From contig NZ_PDWN01000001.1 in the NCBI RefSeq assembly GCF_010093205.1, forward strand, positions 124,001-188,000: a stretch of 64,000 nt of DNA, in the 5' to 3' direction. This DNA is from Pseudoxanthomonas daejeonensis (GTDB taxonomy: Bacteria > Pseudomonadota > Gammaproteobacteria > Xanthomonadales > Xanthomonadaceae). The position numbers and the translations under genes are program-made. A model generated the notes under the pieces. The model was given only the letters and a program-made list of their open reading frames with translations, did not search any database and was not told the DNA's origin. Shown here piece by piece: positions 28,717 to 39,568 of the stretch. How positions within the stretch are numbered: the first letter of the stretch is position 1; the number at the start of each line of letters is the position of its first letter.

Positions 28717-29454
28717 ATGGCGGCAAGACGTGGCAAGAACCAGGCACGACGCAACGGCGGCAGCAATGGCCGTCCGGCGTGGGTCTGGGTGGTGGCCGGA
28801 CTGGCGATCGGCGCGGTGGTGTTCCTCGCAGGCCCGGGCCTGTTGAAGAAGGACGGCGACGGCTTCGTCCGCTTCGGACCGCAGGCCAATCCCGACGCGC
28901 AGCCGGCGCCGATCGCCGACACCGAAGCGATCGCCGAGACGCCGGGCACGGAGACGCGACCGGCCGAAACCGCGCCGCAGTACGACTTCTACACGGTGCT
29001 GCCCGGCAACGAAGTGCGCATGTCCGATGCCGAGCTGGCGGCGAGCGCACGCGAAGAAGATGCGCGTCGTGCGCAGGACGAGGCGCGCCGCGCCCGGGAT
29101 GCACTGGAAGGTCGTGCCCCGGCGCCCGCCGCGACGACTGCCGCCGCGCCCGCGACGGCGGTGGCGGCGACCGACACCAGCCCGACGCAGGTCGCCAGCG
29201 CCGCCCCTGCGGCGGCCGATGGTGCGCGGTACATCCTCCAGGCTGGCGCCTTCGGTACTTCCAACGACGCCGAGCAGGTCAAAGCCAAGATCGCACTGCT
29301 CGGCCTGAGCGCGCGCGTCGAATCCGGCCAGGCGGCTGGCAAGACCGTGTATCGCGTGCGCATGGGGCCGTACGGCACCGCCAGCGAACTGGCCGAAGCC
29401 AAGCAGAAGCTCGCCAGCGGCGGCCTGCCCGCGATGGCGATCAAGGCGCAGTAA
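28717..29454 (+). CDS. SPOR-domain membrane protein (FtsN-like)
   Basis: A 245-residue bitopic inner-membrane protein. A basic cytoplasmic tail (MAARRGKNQARRNGGSNGR) precedes one membrane segment at ~24-42. A long Ala/Pro-rich periplasmic linker with a charged heptad stretch follows, and the C-terminal SPOR domain is at ~165-245 (YILQAGAFGTSNDAEQVKAK and YRVRMGPYGTASELAEA). SPOR domains bind denuded glycan strands at the division septum, so a division-related role is likely. It follows argS by 41 bp, an arrangement also found in other gammaproteobacteria where it is annotated as an FtsN-like protein. Confidence 0.85.
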   Translation: MAARRGKNQARRNGGSNGRPAWVWVVAGLAIGAVVFLAGPGLLKKDGDGFVRFGPQANPDAQPAPIADTEAIAETPGTETRPAETAPQYDFYTVLPGNEVRMSDAELAASAREEDARRAQDEARRARDALEGRAPAPAATTAAAPATAVAATDTSPTQVASAAPAAADGARYILQAGAFGTSNDAEQVKAKIALLGLSARVESGQAAGKTVYRVRMGPYGTASELAEAKQKLASGGLPAMAIKAQ

Positions 29455-29486
29455 GTCCGCGCAGCAAGTCCGCTTGGCGGAATTAC

Positions 29487-29516
29487 CCCCAAGGTTTGCA
29501 GATGCAAACCTTGGGC
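29487..29516 (+). terminator. Near-perfect palindrome after the SPOR gene (terminator or operator)
   Basis: CCCAAGGTTTGCA / TGCAAACCTTGGG arms of 13 bp separated by only GA, 33 bp past the SPOR-protein stop. It could end transcription, but the lack of a T-run and the tiny loop also allow a protein-binding dyad upstream of the SDR gene. Confidence 0.5.
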
Positions 29517-29682
29517 CCCGCGCCCGCTAAACCCACAACCCCCACGCCTGCCGGCGCGCCCCCTAGACTCAAGGGGCTGATTCTTCGGCCGATGTTTTCG
29601 GCAGAAGGACTTGCGCCATATCCGGCGGACCGCTGCCCCTGATGGTGCGAGAATCAGCGGGCTTCTTCCAAAGGAAATCGCG

Positions 29683-30432
29683 ATGTCCAAGACCGCCCTC
29701 ATCACCGGCGCCACCTCCGGCTTCGGCCTGGCCGCCGCACGCCGCTTCGCCGCCGCTGGCTGGAAAGTCGTTGCGACCGGTCGCCGCGGCGACCGCCTGC
29801 AGGCGCTGGTCGACGAACTGGGCGCTGCGAACGTGCACGCGGCGCAATTCGACGTGCGCGACGCGGCGACGATGGGCGCGGCGATCGACGCGCTGCCCGA
29901 AGGCTTCCGCGACATCGACGTGCTGGTCAACAACGCAGGCCTCGCCCTGGGCACCGCCTCGGCGCAGCAGGCCAGCCTCGAGGACTGGCGGGTCATGATC
30001 GACACCAACATCACCGCGCTGGTGACCCTGACCCATCGCCTGCTGCCCGCACTGGTCGCGCGCAAGGGCGTGATCATCAACGTCAGTTCGGTGGCCGGCG
30101 TTTATCCGTATCCGGGCGGCAACGTGTACGGCGGCACCAAGGCCTTCGTCAGCCAGTTCTCGCTGAACCTGCGCACCGACCTGCACGGCAGCGGCGTGCG
30201 CGTGACCACGATCGAGCCGGGCATGGCCGAGACCGAATTCACCCTGGTGCGCACGCACGGCAACCAGGTCGCATCGGACACGCTGTACAAGGGCGCGCAA
30301 CCGATGACCGGCGAAGATATCGCCGAGCAGATCTTCCACGTCGCCACCCTGCCGGCGCACCTCAACATCAACCGGCTGGAAATCATGCCGGTGACGCAGT
30401 CGTTCGCCGGATTCCAGGTCTACCGCGGCTGA
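29683..30432 (+). CDS. SDR-family NAD(P)-dependent oxidoreductase (YdfG-like)
   Basis: A 249-residue short-chain dehydrogenase. Cofactor motif TGATSGFG at residues 8-15, NNAG in VLVNNAGLALG, catalytic Ser in NVSSVAG and the YxxxK pair Y149/K153 in VYGGTKAF. GRRGDR after the second strand suggests NADP(H) preference. The overall form and the ending EIMPVTQSFAGFQVYR resemble YdfG, which reduces 3-hydroxy acids such as serine derivatives and malonic semialdehyde; the substrate here is unproven. AAGGAAA precedes the ATG. Confidence 0.9.
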   Translation: MSKTALITGATSGFGLAAARRFAAAGWKVVATGRRGDRLQALVDELGAANVHAAQFDVRDAATMGAAIDALPEGFRDIDVLVNNAGLALGTASAQQASLEDWRVMIDTNITALVTLTHRLLPALVARKGVIINVSSVAGVYPYPGGNVYGGTKAFVSQFSLNLRTDLHGSGVRVTTIEPGMAETEFTLVRTHGNQVASDTLYKGAQPMTGEDIAEQIFHVATLPAHLNINRLEIMPVTQSFAGFQVYRG

Positions 30433-30498
30433 GGCCGCGCGCGGATCCGCTACGCTTCCCCCGTCCCGATCGACGGCCGAACCGCGCAGCGCCACCAC

Positions 30499-31176
30499 TC
30501 AGCGCAGCAGCGCGGCCACTTCCTCGGCGACTTCGTAGAAGCCGTTGATCACGAACTGCACGCCGATGCAGACCAGCAGGAAGCCCATCAGCCGCGAGAA
30601 CGCCTCCACGCCGCTGTTGCCGAGCACGCGCATGATCGCGCCGGAACTGCGCAGGCACAGCAAAAGGATCAGGCTGGCCAGGAAGAACGTGAGCGGCGGC
30701 GCCGTGTGCATCACCCACTCGGCATAGGGCCGCTCGTCCTGCACGGCCGCCGCGGTGCTGATGATCAGGGCGATCGTGCCCGGGCCGGCGGTGCTGGGCA
30801 TGGCCAGCGGAATGAACGCGATGTCCTCGGTGCGGCGCTGGCGCAACTCCTCGTTGCGGCGCTCCACCTCCGGCGTCTCGTCGAGCTTCTGCTGCGGGAA
30901 CAGCATGCGGAAGCCGATGAACGCGACGATCAGCCCGCCGGCGATGCGCAGGCCGGTGATCGAGATGCCGAAGACGTTCATCACCAGCTGCCCGGTGTAA
31001 TACGCCGTCGCCATGATCACGAACACGTAGATCGCGGCCTTGAGCGCCTGCCGGTCGCGCTCTTCCTCGCTCATGCCGCGCGACAGGCCCATCAGCAGGG
31101 CTACCGTGGTCAGCGGATTGGCCAGGGGCAGCAACGTCGCCAGGCCGATGCCGACCGCCTTCAACAATTCAAGCAC
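30499..31176 (-). CDS. MarC family membrane protein
   Basis: A 225-residue protein with six predicted membrane segments and MarC/UPF0056 features: [20 protein letters not shown] at the N-terminus and [18 protein letters not shown] in the middle, each carrying the family's N-P or P-G motif. The biochemical function of MarC proteins is not established; the old link to multidrug resistance was withdrawn. The start is the GTG at 31176 with GGGAG seven bases upstream. Confidence 0.9.
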   Translation of the reverse strand: MLELLKAVGIGLATLLPLANPLTTVALLMGLSRGMSEEERDRQALKAAIYVFVIMATAYYTGQLVMNVFGISITGLRIAGGLIVAFIGFRMLFPQQKLDETPEVERRNEELRQRRTEDIAFIPLAMPSTAGPGTIALIISTAAAVQDERPYAEWVMHTAPPLTFFLASLILLLCLRSSGAIMRVLGNSGVEAFSRLMGFLLVCIGVQFVINGFYEVAEEVAALLR

Positions 31177-31270
31177 GCAGTGACTCCCGCCGGGTCCGGG
31201 AGTCACGATACACGCCCCGTCGTTTCGTCGCACCGCCGCCGGCGGTGCAACCCGGTGCAGGCACGCCGGA

Positions 31271-33160
31271 TCAGGCCAGCGGTTCGTCCGACAGGTAGGT
31301 GTAACCGGTCAGGCCCGCTTCCAGCGCCTCGGCCAGCGCCAGCGACTCGGCTTCCGGCAGCGCCGCGTCGTGCACCCGCTGCGCGTAGGCCTGCCGCAAG
31401 TCGTCGAGGCGGTAGCCGACGTAGTCGAGCATCACGTCGGTGGTGTCGCCGCGGCGCTGCTGGGTCAGCTCGTAGCCACCACCGGCGGTCAGCCGCACTT
31501 CCACCGCGTCGGTGTCGCCGAACAGGTTGTGGATGTCGCCGAGGATCTCCTGGTACGCGCCGACCAGGAAGAAGGCCAGACAATAGCTCTCGCCATGGCG
31601 CACCGGGTGCAGCGGCAGCGAGGTATCCAGGCCACCGTGCTCGACATAGGTCTTCACCGTGCCGTCCGAATCACAGGTCATGTCGGCGATCACGCCACGC
31701 CGCGTCGGTGCCTCGTCCAGGCGGTCGATCGGGACGATCGGGAATACCTGGTCGATCGCCCAGGCATCGGGGATGGATTCGAACACGCTGAAGTTGACGA
31801 AGTACTTGTCGACCAGGCGGTCGTTGAGCTCGTCCAGCACCGCTCGATGGTTGCGCTCGCCCATGTCCAGGCGCGCGCGCACGCCGTGCGCCACGGCGTA
31901 GAACAGGTCGTCGACACGGGCGCGCTGCGGCAGGTCGATCTGGCCCAGCGCGTAGGCCGAAAGGCCTTCGGCATGGAAGTGCTGGGCTTCGTGGAACAGC
32001 TCCAGCGGCGGTCGCCGGTCGAGGTCGCCATGCAGTTCGCGCAGGTGGCGGATCGCGGCCGGCTCGTCGTCGTGCACGTCGGGCACGCGCCCCTCCGGCG
32101 CGGTCTCCACCTCGGTCGTGTTGGCCACCAGCACGGCGTGGTGCGCGGTCATCGCGCGGCCGCACTCGGTGACGATGCGCGGCGGCACCAGCCCCTGCTC
32201 GGCGCAGGCCTCGGCCAGTGGCTGGACGATGTTGGCCGCGTACTGGGCCAGGCCGTAGTTGATCGAGCACTCGCTGCGCGAGCGGGTGCCTTCGTAGTCG
32301 ATGCCCAGGCCACCGCCCACGTCCATGTAGCGCACCTTCGCGCCCAGCCGCGACAGCTCGCTGAAATAGCGCGTGGCTTCGCGCATGCCATTGGCGATGT
32401 CGCGCACGTTGGAGATCTGCGAGCCCATGTGGAAGTGCAGCAGCTGCAGGCAGTCGCTCATGCCCGAGTCGCGCAGCGATTTCCACAGGTCCAGCAGCTG
32501 GCGCGGGGACAGGCCGAACTTGGCCTTGTCGCCGCCGCTGTTCTGCCACTTGCCCGCGCCCAGCGAGGCCAGGCGCATGCGCACGCCCAGGCCGGGGCGC
32601 ACGTCGAGGTTGCGCGCCTCTTCCATCACCAGCGCCAGCTCGGAGGGCTTCTCGATGACGATGAAGGTCTCCAGGCCCAGCTTGCGGCCGATCAGCGCCA
32701 GCCGGATGTACTCGCGATCCTTGTAGCCGTTGCAGACGATCAGCCCGCCGGGCCGCGACAGGGCCAGCACCGCCATCAGCTCCGGCTTGCTGCCCGCCTC
32801 CAGGCCGAAGCCCTCGCCATGGTGGCTGGCCAGGGTGCCGGCCACGCCGCGATGCTGGTTCACCTTGATCGGATACACGGCGGTGTAGCCGCCGGCGTAG
32901 TCCCAGTCGGCCATGGCCTGGGCGAAGGCGGCCTGCAGCCGGCCCAGGCGGTCGCCGAGGATGTCCGGGAAGCGCAGCAGCAAAGGCAGCTGCATGCCCT
33001 GGGCGCGAGCGGCCTCCACCAGCGCCGGCAGCGCCAGCGACGGACCGCCCTCGCCGCGCGGCAGCACCTGCATGGCACCCTCGGCCACGTCGAAGTAACC
33101 GCCGGACCAGTGCGGGATGGACCAGGTCTTGCGGGCGAGGTCGGCGGACCAGTCGCTCAT
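31271..33160 (-). CDS. speA: Biosynthetic arginine decarboxylase
   Basis: PLP-dependent decarboxylation of arginine to agmatine, entry to putrescine and spermidine. A 629-residue alanine-racemase-fold enzyme with the PLP lysine K99 in [14 protein letters not shown], the glycine loop [14 protein letters not shown], and the C-terminal region with [12 protein letters not shown] and GYLV-type [16 protein letters not shown]. Start at the ATG 33160 ([19 protein letters not shown]); a GTG/ATG further up adds unrelated residues. It is divergent from spermidine synthase, so both polyamine genes share one control region. Confidence 0.96.
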   Translation of the reverse strand: MSDWSADLARKTWSIPHWSGGYFDVAEGAMQVLPRGEGGPSLALPALVEAARAQGMQLPLLLRFPDILGDRLGRLQAAFAQAMADWDYAGGYTAVYPIKVNQHRGVAGTLASHHGEGFGLEAGSKPELMAVLALSRPGGLIVCNGYKDREYIRLALIGRKLGLETFIVIEKPSELALVMEEARNLDVRPGLGVRMRLASLGAGKWQNSGGDKAKFGLSPRQLLDLWKSLRDSGMSDCLQLLHFHMGSQISNVRDIANGMREATRYFSELSRLGAKVRYMDVGGGLGIDYEGTRSRSECSINYGLAQYAANIVQPLAEACAEQGLVPPRIVTECGRAMTAHHAVLVANTTEVETAPEGRVPDVHDDEPAAIRHLRELHGDLDRRPPLELFHEAQHFHAEGLSAYALGQIDLPQRARVDDLFYAVAHGVRARLDMGERNHRAVLDELNDRLVDKYFVNFSVFESIPDAWAIDQVFPIVPIDRLDEAPTRRGVIADMTCDSDGTVKTYVEHGGLDTSLPLHPVRHGESYCLAFFLVGAYQEILGDIHNLFGDTDAVEVRLTAGGGYELTQQRRGDTTDVMLDYVGYRLDDLRQAYAQRVHDAALPEAESLALAEALEAGLTGYTYLSDEPLA

Positions 33161-33314
33161 CGGCGTAAAACTCGGGCTGCAATGAAGGACGCGCATTCTA
33201 ACCCCGGCGTTCAGAAGGGTCCGTTACAATGCGCGCCCTTCGCCACCGGCCCGCCTGCCGGACCGGCCCGCCCCCTTACGACGCCCCTACGCGCCCAGCC
33301 CCACGAGGACCGCC

Positions 33315-34175
33315 ATGAGCACCCAGGACAACTGGTACATCGAGCACTTCGAGCCGACCGGCTCGGCCATCGGCTACCGGATCAAGGCCAAGCTGGACGA
33401 GGTGCAGTCGCCGTTCCAGAAGATCGAGATCTACAGCACGACCGACTGGGGCAACCTGATGCTGATCGACGGCGCGGTGATGCTGACCAGCCGCGACAAC
33501 TTCCTGTACCACGAGATGATCGCCCACCCGGTGCTGTTCACCCACGCCGCCCCCAAGCGCGTGGTGATCATCGGCGGCGGCGACTGCGGCACGCTGCGCG
33601 AGGTGCTCAAGCACCCGGGCGTGGAGAGCGCGACCCAGTGCGACATTGACGAGCAGGTCACGCGCATGGCCGAGAAGCACTTCCCGGAGCTGTGCGATTC
33701 CAACGGCGATCCGCGCGCCGAGCTGCTGTTCGACGACGGCGTGGCCTACATGGCCAACTGCCCGGCCGGCAGCGTGGACGTGGTCATCGTCGACTCGACC
33801 GATCCGGTCGGCCCCGCCGAAGGCCTGTTCAACAAGGACTTCTACGCCAGCTGCTTCCACGCCCTGAAGGACGACGGCATCCTCGTGCAGCAGTCCGAAT
33901 CGCCGCTGGCCCAGCTGGAGCTGATCAAGTCCATGCGTTCGGAAATGGGCAAGGCCGGTTTCTCGACGTTCAAGACCCTGCCGTTCCCGCAACCGTGCTA
34001 TCCGACCGGCTGGTGGAGCGTGACCCTGGCGCGCAAGGGCCAGGGCTTCGGCTTCCGTGACGGCGATGCGGCCGCCAAGACGTTCAAGACGAAGTACTAC
34101 AGCGCCCACCTGCACCAGGGCGTGCTGGTCGCGCCGCCGTTCGTGGCGGAGGCGCTGGGCGAAGCGCAGGGCTGA
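33315..34175 (+). CDS. speE: Spermidine synthase
   Basis: Transfers an aminopropyl group from decarboxylated SAM to putrescine. A 286-residue enzyme with the characteristic GNLMLIDGAVMLTSRDNFLY, HEMIAHP, VVIIGGGDCGTLREVLKH, and the catalytic Asp region VDVVIVDSTDPVGPAEGLF. Next to speA in divergent orientation with a 154-bp gap. A strong hairpin follows downstream. Confidence 0.97.
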   Translation: MSTQDNWYIEHFEPTGSAIGYRIKAKLDEVQSPFQKIEIYSTTDWGNLMLIDGAVMLTSRDNFLYHEMIAHPVLFTHAAPKRVVIIGGGDCGTLREVLKHPGVESATQCDIDEQVTRMAEKHFPELCDSNGDPRAELLFDDGVAYMANCPAGSVDVVIVDSTDPVGPAEGLFNKDFYASCFHALKDDGILVQQSESPLAQLELIKSMRSEMGKAGFSTFKTLPFPQPCYPTGWWSVTLARKGQGFGFRDGDAAAKTFKTKYYSAHLHQGVLVAPPFVAEALGEAQG

Positions 34176-34276
34176 AACGCGGTCAGATCCCGCGCACGGG
34201 GTCGAAGCCAGCCGGGAGCGACCAACCCTGCTGCGCGCTCTCCCTGCGTTCGCCGGCGACGGCGCGTGTATGACTG

Positions 34277-34302
34277 AAATGCCCCGCCATGGCGGGGCAT
34301 TT
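34277..34302. terminator. Bidirectional terminator between speE and the SHOCT gene
   Basis: AAATGCCCCGCC-AT-GGCGGGGCATTT, a near-perfect palindrome flanked by A on the left and T/C on the right, midway between two convergent genes. The rest of the 162-bp gap shows nothing. Confidence 0.8.
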
Positions 34303-34337
34303 TCTTCGCGGTCGTGCCGCAGCGACGGGCGTCGCGT

Positions 34338-34583
34338 TCACGCCAGCAGCTTGGCCTTCTCCGCGGCGAACTCCTCGTCGCTCAGCACGCCGCTCTTCTG
34401 CAGTTCGGCGAGCTTCTGCAGCATCGCGAGTTTCTCGTCGGTCATGCCGGCCGCCGGTGCCGGTGCGGCAGCCGTTTCCGACGGGGGTGCCGCAGCGTTC
34501 CCCCTGCCCATCACCGCCTTGGCGGTGCCTGTGATGACCGCGGTGCGTGCCACCGTTCCAAGCAGGCTTCGGGTCCTTCTCAT
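34338..34583 (-). CDS. Small SHOCT-domain protein
   Basis: An 81-residue protein. The N-terminus is basic with a short hydrophobic stretch, a Pro/Ala linker follows, and the C-terminal ~30 residues form a SHOCT domain (LAELQKSGVLSDEEFAAEKA). SHOCT motifs are short helical oligomerisation elements at protein ends; no enzymatic role is known. The ATG at 34583 has AGGAAGG upstream. Confidence 0.75.
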   Translation of the reverse strand: MRRTRSLLGTVARTAVITGTAKAVMGRGNAAAPPSETAAAPAPAAGMTDEKLAMLQKLAELQKSGVLSDEEFAAEKAKLLA

Positions 34584-34747
34584 GGCCACCCTTCCTGTCA
34601 GTTCATGCGGCCGGGCCGCATCCCGCACCGTCGCGCAATGGCAAGGTGCGCAGCCACTCTACGCCCGCCGGCAAGGGCAAACATGACTAGGGCAGCGCAG
34701 GTCCCGTGTGACAGGCGCAGTCTCCGGCCATGCGCCGGACCTGCTCC

Positions 34748-35544
<797 letters not shown>

Positions 35545-35551
35545 CGCCGCC

Positions 35552-37072
35552 ATGGGCCTGGCGCTGGTGCACAGTCGCGCCCGCGCCGGGATCGCCGCGC
35601 CCCCGGTGCAGGTGGAAGTACACCTGTCGGGCGGCCTGCCTTCCACACAGATCGTCGGCCTGCCGGCCGCAGCGGTGCGCGAATCGCGCGACCGCGTGCG
35701 TGCCGCGATCCTCTGCGCGCAGTTCGAATATCCACAGCGCCGCATCACCATCAACCTGGCCCCGGCCGACCTGCCCAAGGACGGCGGCCGCTTTGACCTG
35801 CCGATCGCCCTGGGCATCCTTGCCGCCAGCGGCCAGATCGACCGCGACGCCCTGGCCGGCTGCGAGTTCCTCGGCGAGCTGGGCCTGACTGGCGAACTGC
35901 GACCCATCGACGGCGTGCTGCCGGCCGTGCTGGCCGCCACGCGCGCCGGGCGCCGCCTGGTGGTGCCGGCCGGCAGCGGTGCCGAGGCGGCGCTGGCCCG
36001 CGATGCCGAGGCCTACGTCGCCCGCACCCTGCTGGAAGCCTGCGCCGGGCTCGGAGGACAGACCCCGCTCCCGCGGGCGCAGGCGGCGCCCGTGCAAGGG
36101 GAAGGTCCGAACCCCGGCACCGCAGCCGACATGGCCGATGTGCGTGGCCAGGCCCAGGCCCGGCGTGCGCTGGAGATCGCCGCCGCCGGTGGACACCATC
36201 TTCTGATGAGCGGACCGCCTGGTTGCGGCAAGACCCTGCTCGCCTCGCGCCTGCCCGGACTGCTGCCGGAGGCCTCCGAGGCCGAAGCGCTGGAGACCGC
36301 CGCGGTCGCTTCGATCAGTGGGCGCGGCTTCGATCCGGAACGCTGGCGCCAGCGCCCCTGGCGCGCGCCCCACCACGGCGCCAGCGCGGTCGCCCTGGCC
36401 GGCGGTGGCAGCCCGCCGCGGCCGGGCGAGATCTCGCTGGCGCACAACGGCGTGCTGTTCCTCGATGAACTCCCCGAATGGAACCGTGCCGCGCTGGAAG
36501 TGCTGCGCGAGCCGCTGGAATCCGGGCGGATCACCGTTGCCCGCGCCGGGCGCAGCGCCGAATTCCCCGCGCGTTTCCAGCTGGTCGCGGCGATGAACCC
36601 CTGCCCGTGCGGCTGGGCGGGCGACCCGTCCGCGCGCTGCCGCTGCACGCCGGACCGGATCCGGCAGTACTGGAGCCGGATCTCCGGGCCATTGCTCGAT
36701 CGCATCGACCTGCACCTGGCCATGGCCCGGCTGCCGCCACGCGCGTTGCGCGCCGACACGCCGCCGGGTGAGTCCAGCACGACGATCCGCGGACGCGTGG
36801 TCGCCGCGCAGGCGCGCCAGCACCGGCGCGGCGGTCCGCTCAACGCCCATCTGGACTCCGCGGCCCTGGCGTCCGCATGCCAGCTCGATACGCGAAGCCA
36901 GGACCTGCTCGAACAGGCCGGCGAACGCCTGCAGCTGACCGCGCGCAGCCTGCACCGGGTACTGCGCGTGGCCCGCACCATCGCCGACCTCGATGGCGAG
37001 GGCGCCATCACCACGGCCCACCTGGCCGAAGCACTGGGCTATCGCGCGCCGTTGCACGCCGGTGGTCGTTGA
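35552..37072 (+). CDS. comM: ComM/YifB-family Mg-chelatase-like AAA+ ATPase
   Basis: A 506-residue AAA+ protein. The N-terminal ChlI-type/Lon-like fold (residues 1-170, with GGLPSTQIVGLPAAAVRESR) is followed by the ATPase core with Walker A GPPGCGKT at 221-228, Walker B GVLFLDELPEW, the FQLVAAMNPCPCG loop and the C-terminal chelatase-type end. ComM of Vibrio and Haemophilus is a hexameric branch-migration helicase that helps integrate DNA during natural transformation, so it is likely a recombination factor here. Probably co-transcribed with ubiK. Confidence 0.93.
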   Translation: MGLALVHSRARAGIAAPPVQVEVHLSGGLPSTQIVGLPAAAVRESRDRVRAAILCAQFEYPQRRITINLAPADLPKDGGRFDLPIALGILAASGQIDRDALAGCEFLGELGLTGELRPIDGVLPAVLAATRAGRRLVVPAGSGAEAALARDAEAYVARTLLEACAGLGGQTPLPRAQAAPVQGEGPNPGTAADMADVRGQAQARRALEIAAAGGHHLLMSGPPGCGKTLLASRLPGLLPEASEAEALETAAVASISGRGFDPERWRQRPWRAPHHGASAVALAGGGSPPRPGEISLAHNGVLFLDELPEWNRAALEVLREPLESGRITVARAGRSAEFPARFQLVAAMNPCPCGWAGDPSARCRCTPDRIRQYWSRISGPLLDRIDLHLAMARLPPRALRADTPPGESSTTIRGRVVAAQARQHRRGGPLNAHLDSAALASACQLDTRSQDLLEQAGERLQLTARSLHRVLRVARTIADLDGEGAITTAHLAEALGYRAPLHAGGR

Positions 37073-37341
37073 CGCGCGGGCTTGCAGTCCGGCGGGCGGG
37101 CGCTGCGCCGCTTGCGCACCCCGCAAATTGCGGCGCGATGCCCTGCGTGCTGGCTGTCCCGGCACCCAAGGCACCGGTCGCACGCACGCACCCGCCCGGC
37201 GGCGCCTTCAGCCCCTCGCGGGCGGCGCCCCCCCTCCCATCGGTCATGCCCCTGGTTTAACGCGTCGGCAACGACGTCGGCCCGCCCATGCGCTAGCGTG
37301 GCGTTCCAATGCCATCCCGGCATCCCCGGAGCCCGCCACCC

Positions 37342-39450
37342 ATGCATCGCTCGCACACGTCACTGCGCACGACCCTGCTTGTCTCCAGCCTGGCCCTGGC
37401 CCTGTCCGCCTGCGGCGGCAAGCAGGACGACACCACGGCCGCGGCCAACGCCACGCCCGAAGCACCCGCCGTGCCGAAGGAAGTGGAACTGATCCCGCGC
37501 GAAGCCCTGTTCGGCAATCCCGAACGTGCCGGCGTGCAGATCAGCCCCGATGGCAAGTACCTGAGCTGGATCGCGCCGGTCGACGGCGTGATGAACGTAT
37601 GGGTCGCCCCGGCCAACGATCCGTCGGCCGCGCGCGCGGTCACCGAAGACAAGGCGCGCGGCATCCGCAACTACTTCTGGTCCTACCACCCCGACACGCT
37701 GCTGTACCTGCGCGACAGCGGCGGCGACGAGGACTTCCACCTGTACTCGGTCGACCTGGCCAGCAACCAGAGCCGCGACCTCACCGCGTTCCCGAAGACC
37801 ACCGCGCAGGTGGTCGGGGTCAGCCCGACCCAGCCCGGCAGCATCCTGGTCGGCATGAACGACCGCGACGCGAAGTGGCACGACCTGTATCGCGTCGACC
37901 TGGCCAGCGGTGCGCGCACCCTGGTGGAGAAGAACACCCAGGAGATCGCCGGCTACATCGCCGATGGCGAATACAACCTGCGCTATGCCCAGCGTTCGCG
38001 CCCGGACGGCGGCATGGACATCCTCAAGCGCGCCGGCGATGCGTGGGAGAAGTCCGACGACATCCCGTTCGAGGACGTGCTGACCACCAGCACCCTGGGT
38101 CTGACCAACGATGGCAAGACCCTGTACCTGGCCGACTCGCGCAACCGCAACACCTCGGCGCTGTATGCGGTCGACAGCGCGACGGGCGAGCGCAAGCTGC
38201 TGGCCGAAGACGCGCGCGCCGACATCGGCGGCGGTTTGAGCGACCCGCGCACCGGCGAGCTGCAGGCAGTCTCGGTGAACTACCTGCGCGAAGAGTGGAA
38301 GCCGCTCGGCGATGCGCTGGCGGCGGACCTCAAGACCCTGGAGGCGATCGGCCCGGGCGAGGTCGGGGTCAACTCGCGCACGCTCGACGACAAGACCTGG
38401 ATCGTCACCTACTCGGCCGCCGAATCGCCGGTGGTCTATTACCGCTACGACCGCACGCCCGGCGCGGAAGGCAAGTTGACCAAGCTGTTCTCCGCGCGCC
38501 CGGCGCTGGACGGCAAGCCGCTGGCGCCGATGTGGCCGCTGGAAATCAAGTCGCGCGACGGCCTCAACCTGATCAGCTACCTCACCCTGCCACCGCAGGC
38601 CGACGCCAACGGCGACGGCAAGGCCGACCACCCGGTGCCGATGGTGCTGCTGGTCCACGGCGGTCCGTGGGCGCGCGACGACTACGGCTACAGCAGCTAC
38701 GACCAGTGGCTGGCCAACCGCGGCTACGCGGTACTCGGGGTCAACTTCCGCGGCTCGACCGGCTTCGGCAAGGAGTTCACCAACGCCGGCGACGGCGAAT
38801 GGGCCGGCAAGATGCACGACGACCTGATCGACGCGGTGCAGTGGGCCGTCGGCCAGGGCATCACCACCGACGACAAGGTCGCGATCATGGGCGGCAGCTA
38901 CGGTGGCTACGCGACCTTGGCCGGCCTGACCTTCACCCCCGACACCTTCGCCTGCGGCGTGGACATCGTCGGCCCGTCCAACCTCAACACGCTGCTGGCC
39001 ACCGTGCCGCCGTACTGGGCCAGCTTCTATGAGCAGCTCGCCAAGCGCATGGGCGACCCGCGCACCGAGGAAGGCAAGAAGTGGCTGACCGAGCGTTCGC
39101 CGCTGACCCACGCCGACAAGATCACCAAGCCTTTGCTGATCGGCCAGGGCGCCAACGACCCGCGCGTGAAGCAGGCCGAAAGCGACCAGATCGTCGACGC
39201 GATGAAGGCCAAGAACATCCCGGTGACCTACGTGCTGTTCCCCGACGAGGGCCATGGTTTCGCCCGCCCGGAGAACAACAAGGCCTTCAATGCGATCACC
39301 GAGAACTTCCTGGCCAAGTGCCTGGGCGGGCGCGCCCAGCCGATCGGCGAGGACCTCAAGGGCTCCAGCGTCACCGTGCCCGCCGGCTCCGATGGCGTCG
39401 AGGGCCTGAGCGCGGCACTGCAGGCGCATACGCAGGACGTGCGGAAGTAA
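37342..39450 (+). CDS. S9-family prolyl-oligopeptidase-like lipoprotein
   Basis: A 702-residue exported serine peptidase. The N-terminus ends in a lipobox (LALSACGG, acyl-Cys24), so it is a lipoprotein. Residues ~60-420 form a beta-propeller with repeated D-G/S-D turns, and the C-terminal alpha/beta-hydrolase has HGGPWARDDYGY, the nucleophile Ser in GGSYGGYATL, the Asp in GQGANDPRVKQ and the His in EGHGFARPEN. This is the acylaminoacyl-peptidase/DPP-IV-like arrangement abundant in Xanthomonadaceae. The exact peptide specificity is unknown. Confidence 0.9.
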   Translation: MHRSHTSLRTTLLVSSLALALSACGGKQDDTTAAANATPEAPAVPKEVELIPREALFGNPERAGVQISPDGKYLSWIAPVDGVMNVWVAPANDPSAARAVTEDKARGIRNYFWSYHPDTLLYLRDSGGDEDFHLYSVDLASNQSRDLTAFPKTTAQVVGVSPTQPGSILVGMNDRDAKWHDLYRVDLASGARTLVEKNTQEIAGYIADGEYNLRYAQRSRPDGGMDILKRAGDAWEKSDDIPFEDVLTTSTLGLTNDGKTLYLADSRNRNTSALYAVDSATGERKLLAEDARADIGGGLSDPRTGELQAVSVNYLREEWKPLGDALAADLKTLEAIGPGEVGVNSRTLDDKTWIVTYSAAESPVVYYRYDRTPGAEGKLTKLFSARPALDGKPLAPMWPLEIKSRDGLNLISYLTLPPQADANGDGKADHPVPMVLLVHGGPWARDDYGYSSYDQWLANRGYAVLGVNFRGSTGFGKEFTNAGDGEWAGKMHDDLIDAVQWAVGQGITTDDKVAIMGGSYGGYATLAGLTFTPDTFACGVDIVGPSNLNTLLATVPPYWASFYEQLAKRMGDPRTEEGKKWLTERSPLTHADKITKPLLIGQGANDPRVKQAESDQIVDAMKAKNIPVTYVLFPDEGHGFARPENNKAFNAITENFLAKCLGGRAQPIGEDLKGSSVTVPAGSDGVEGLSAALQAHTQDVRK

Positions 39451-39456
39451 CAGCGC

Positions 39457-39485
39457 GGGGCGCCGATCCTTCGGCGCCCCGTTTT
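39457..39485 (+). terminator. Terminator of the S9 peptidase gene
   Basis: 10-bp stem GGGGCGCCGA / TCGGCGCCCC with a TCCT loop followed by GTTTT, immediately after the stop. Classic intrinsic terminator. Confidence 0.85.
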
Positions 39486-39568
39486 CCATGATTCGCCATC
39501 AGTTCGGCGAGGCCTGTGCGGTCGCGGCCGTACGTGTCCGTGGCAAAAAAGCGTTTCTCAGCCAGCGC

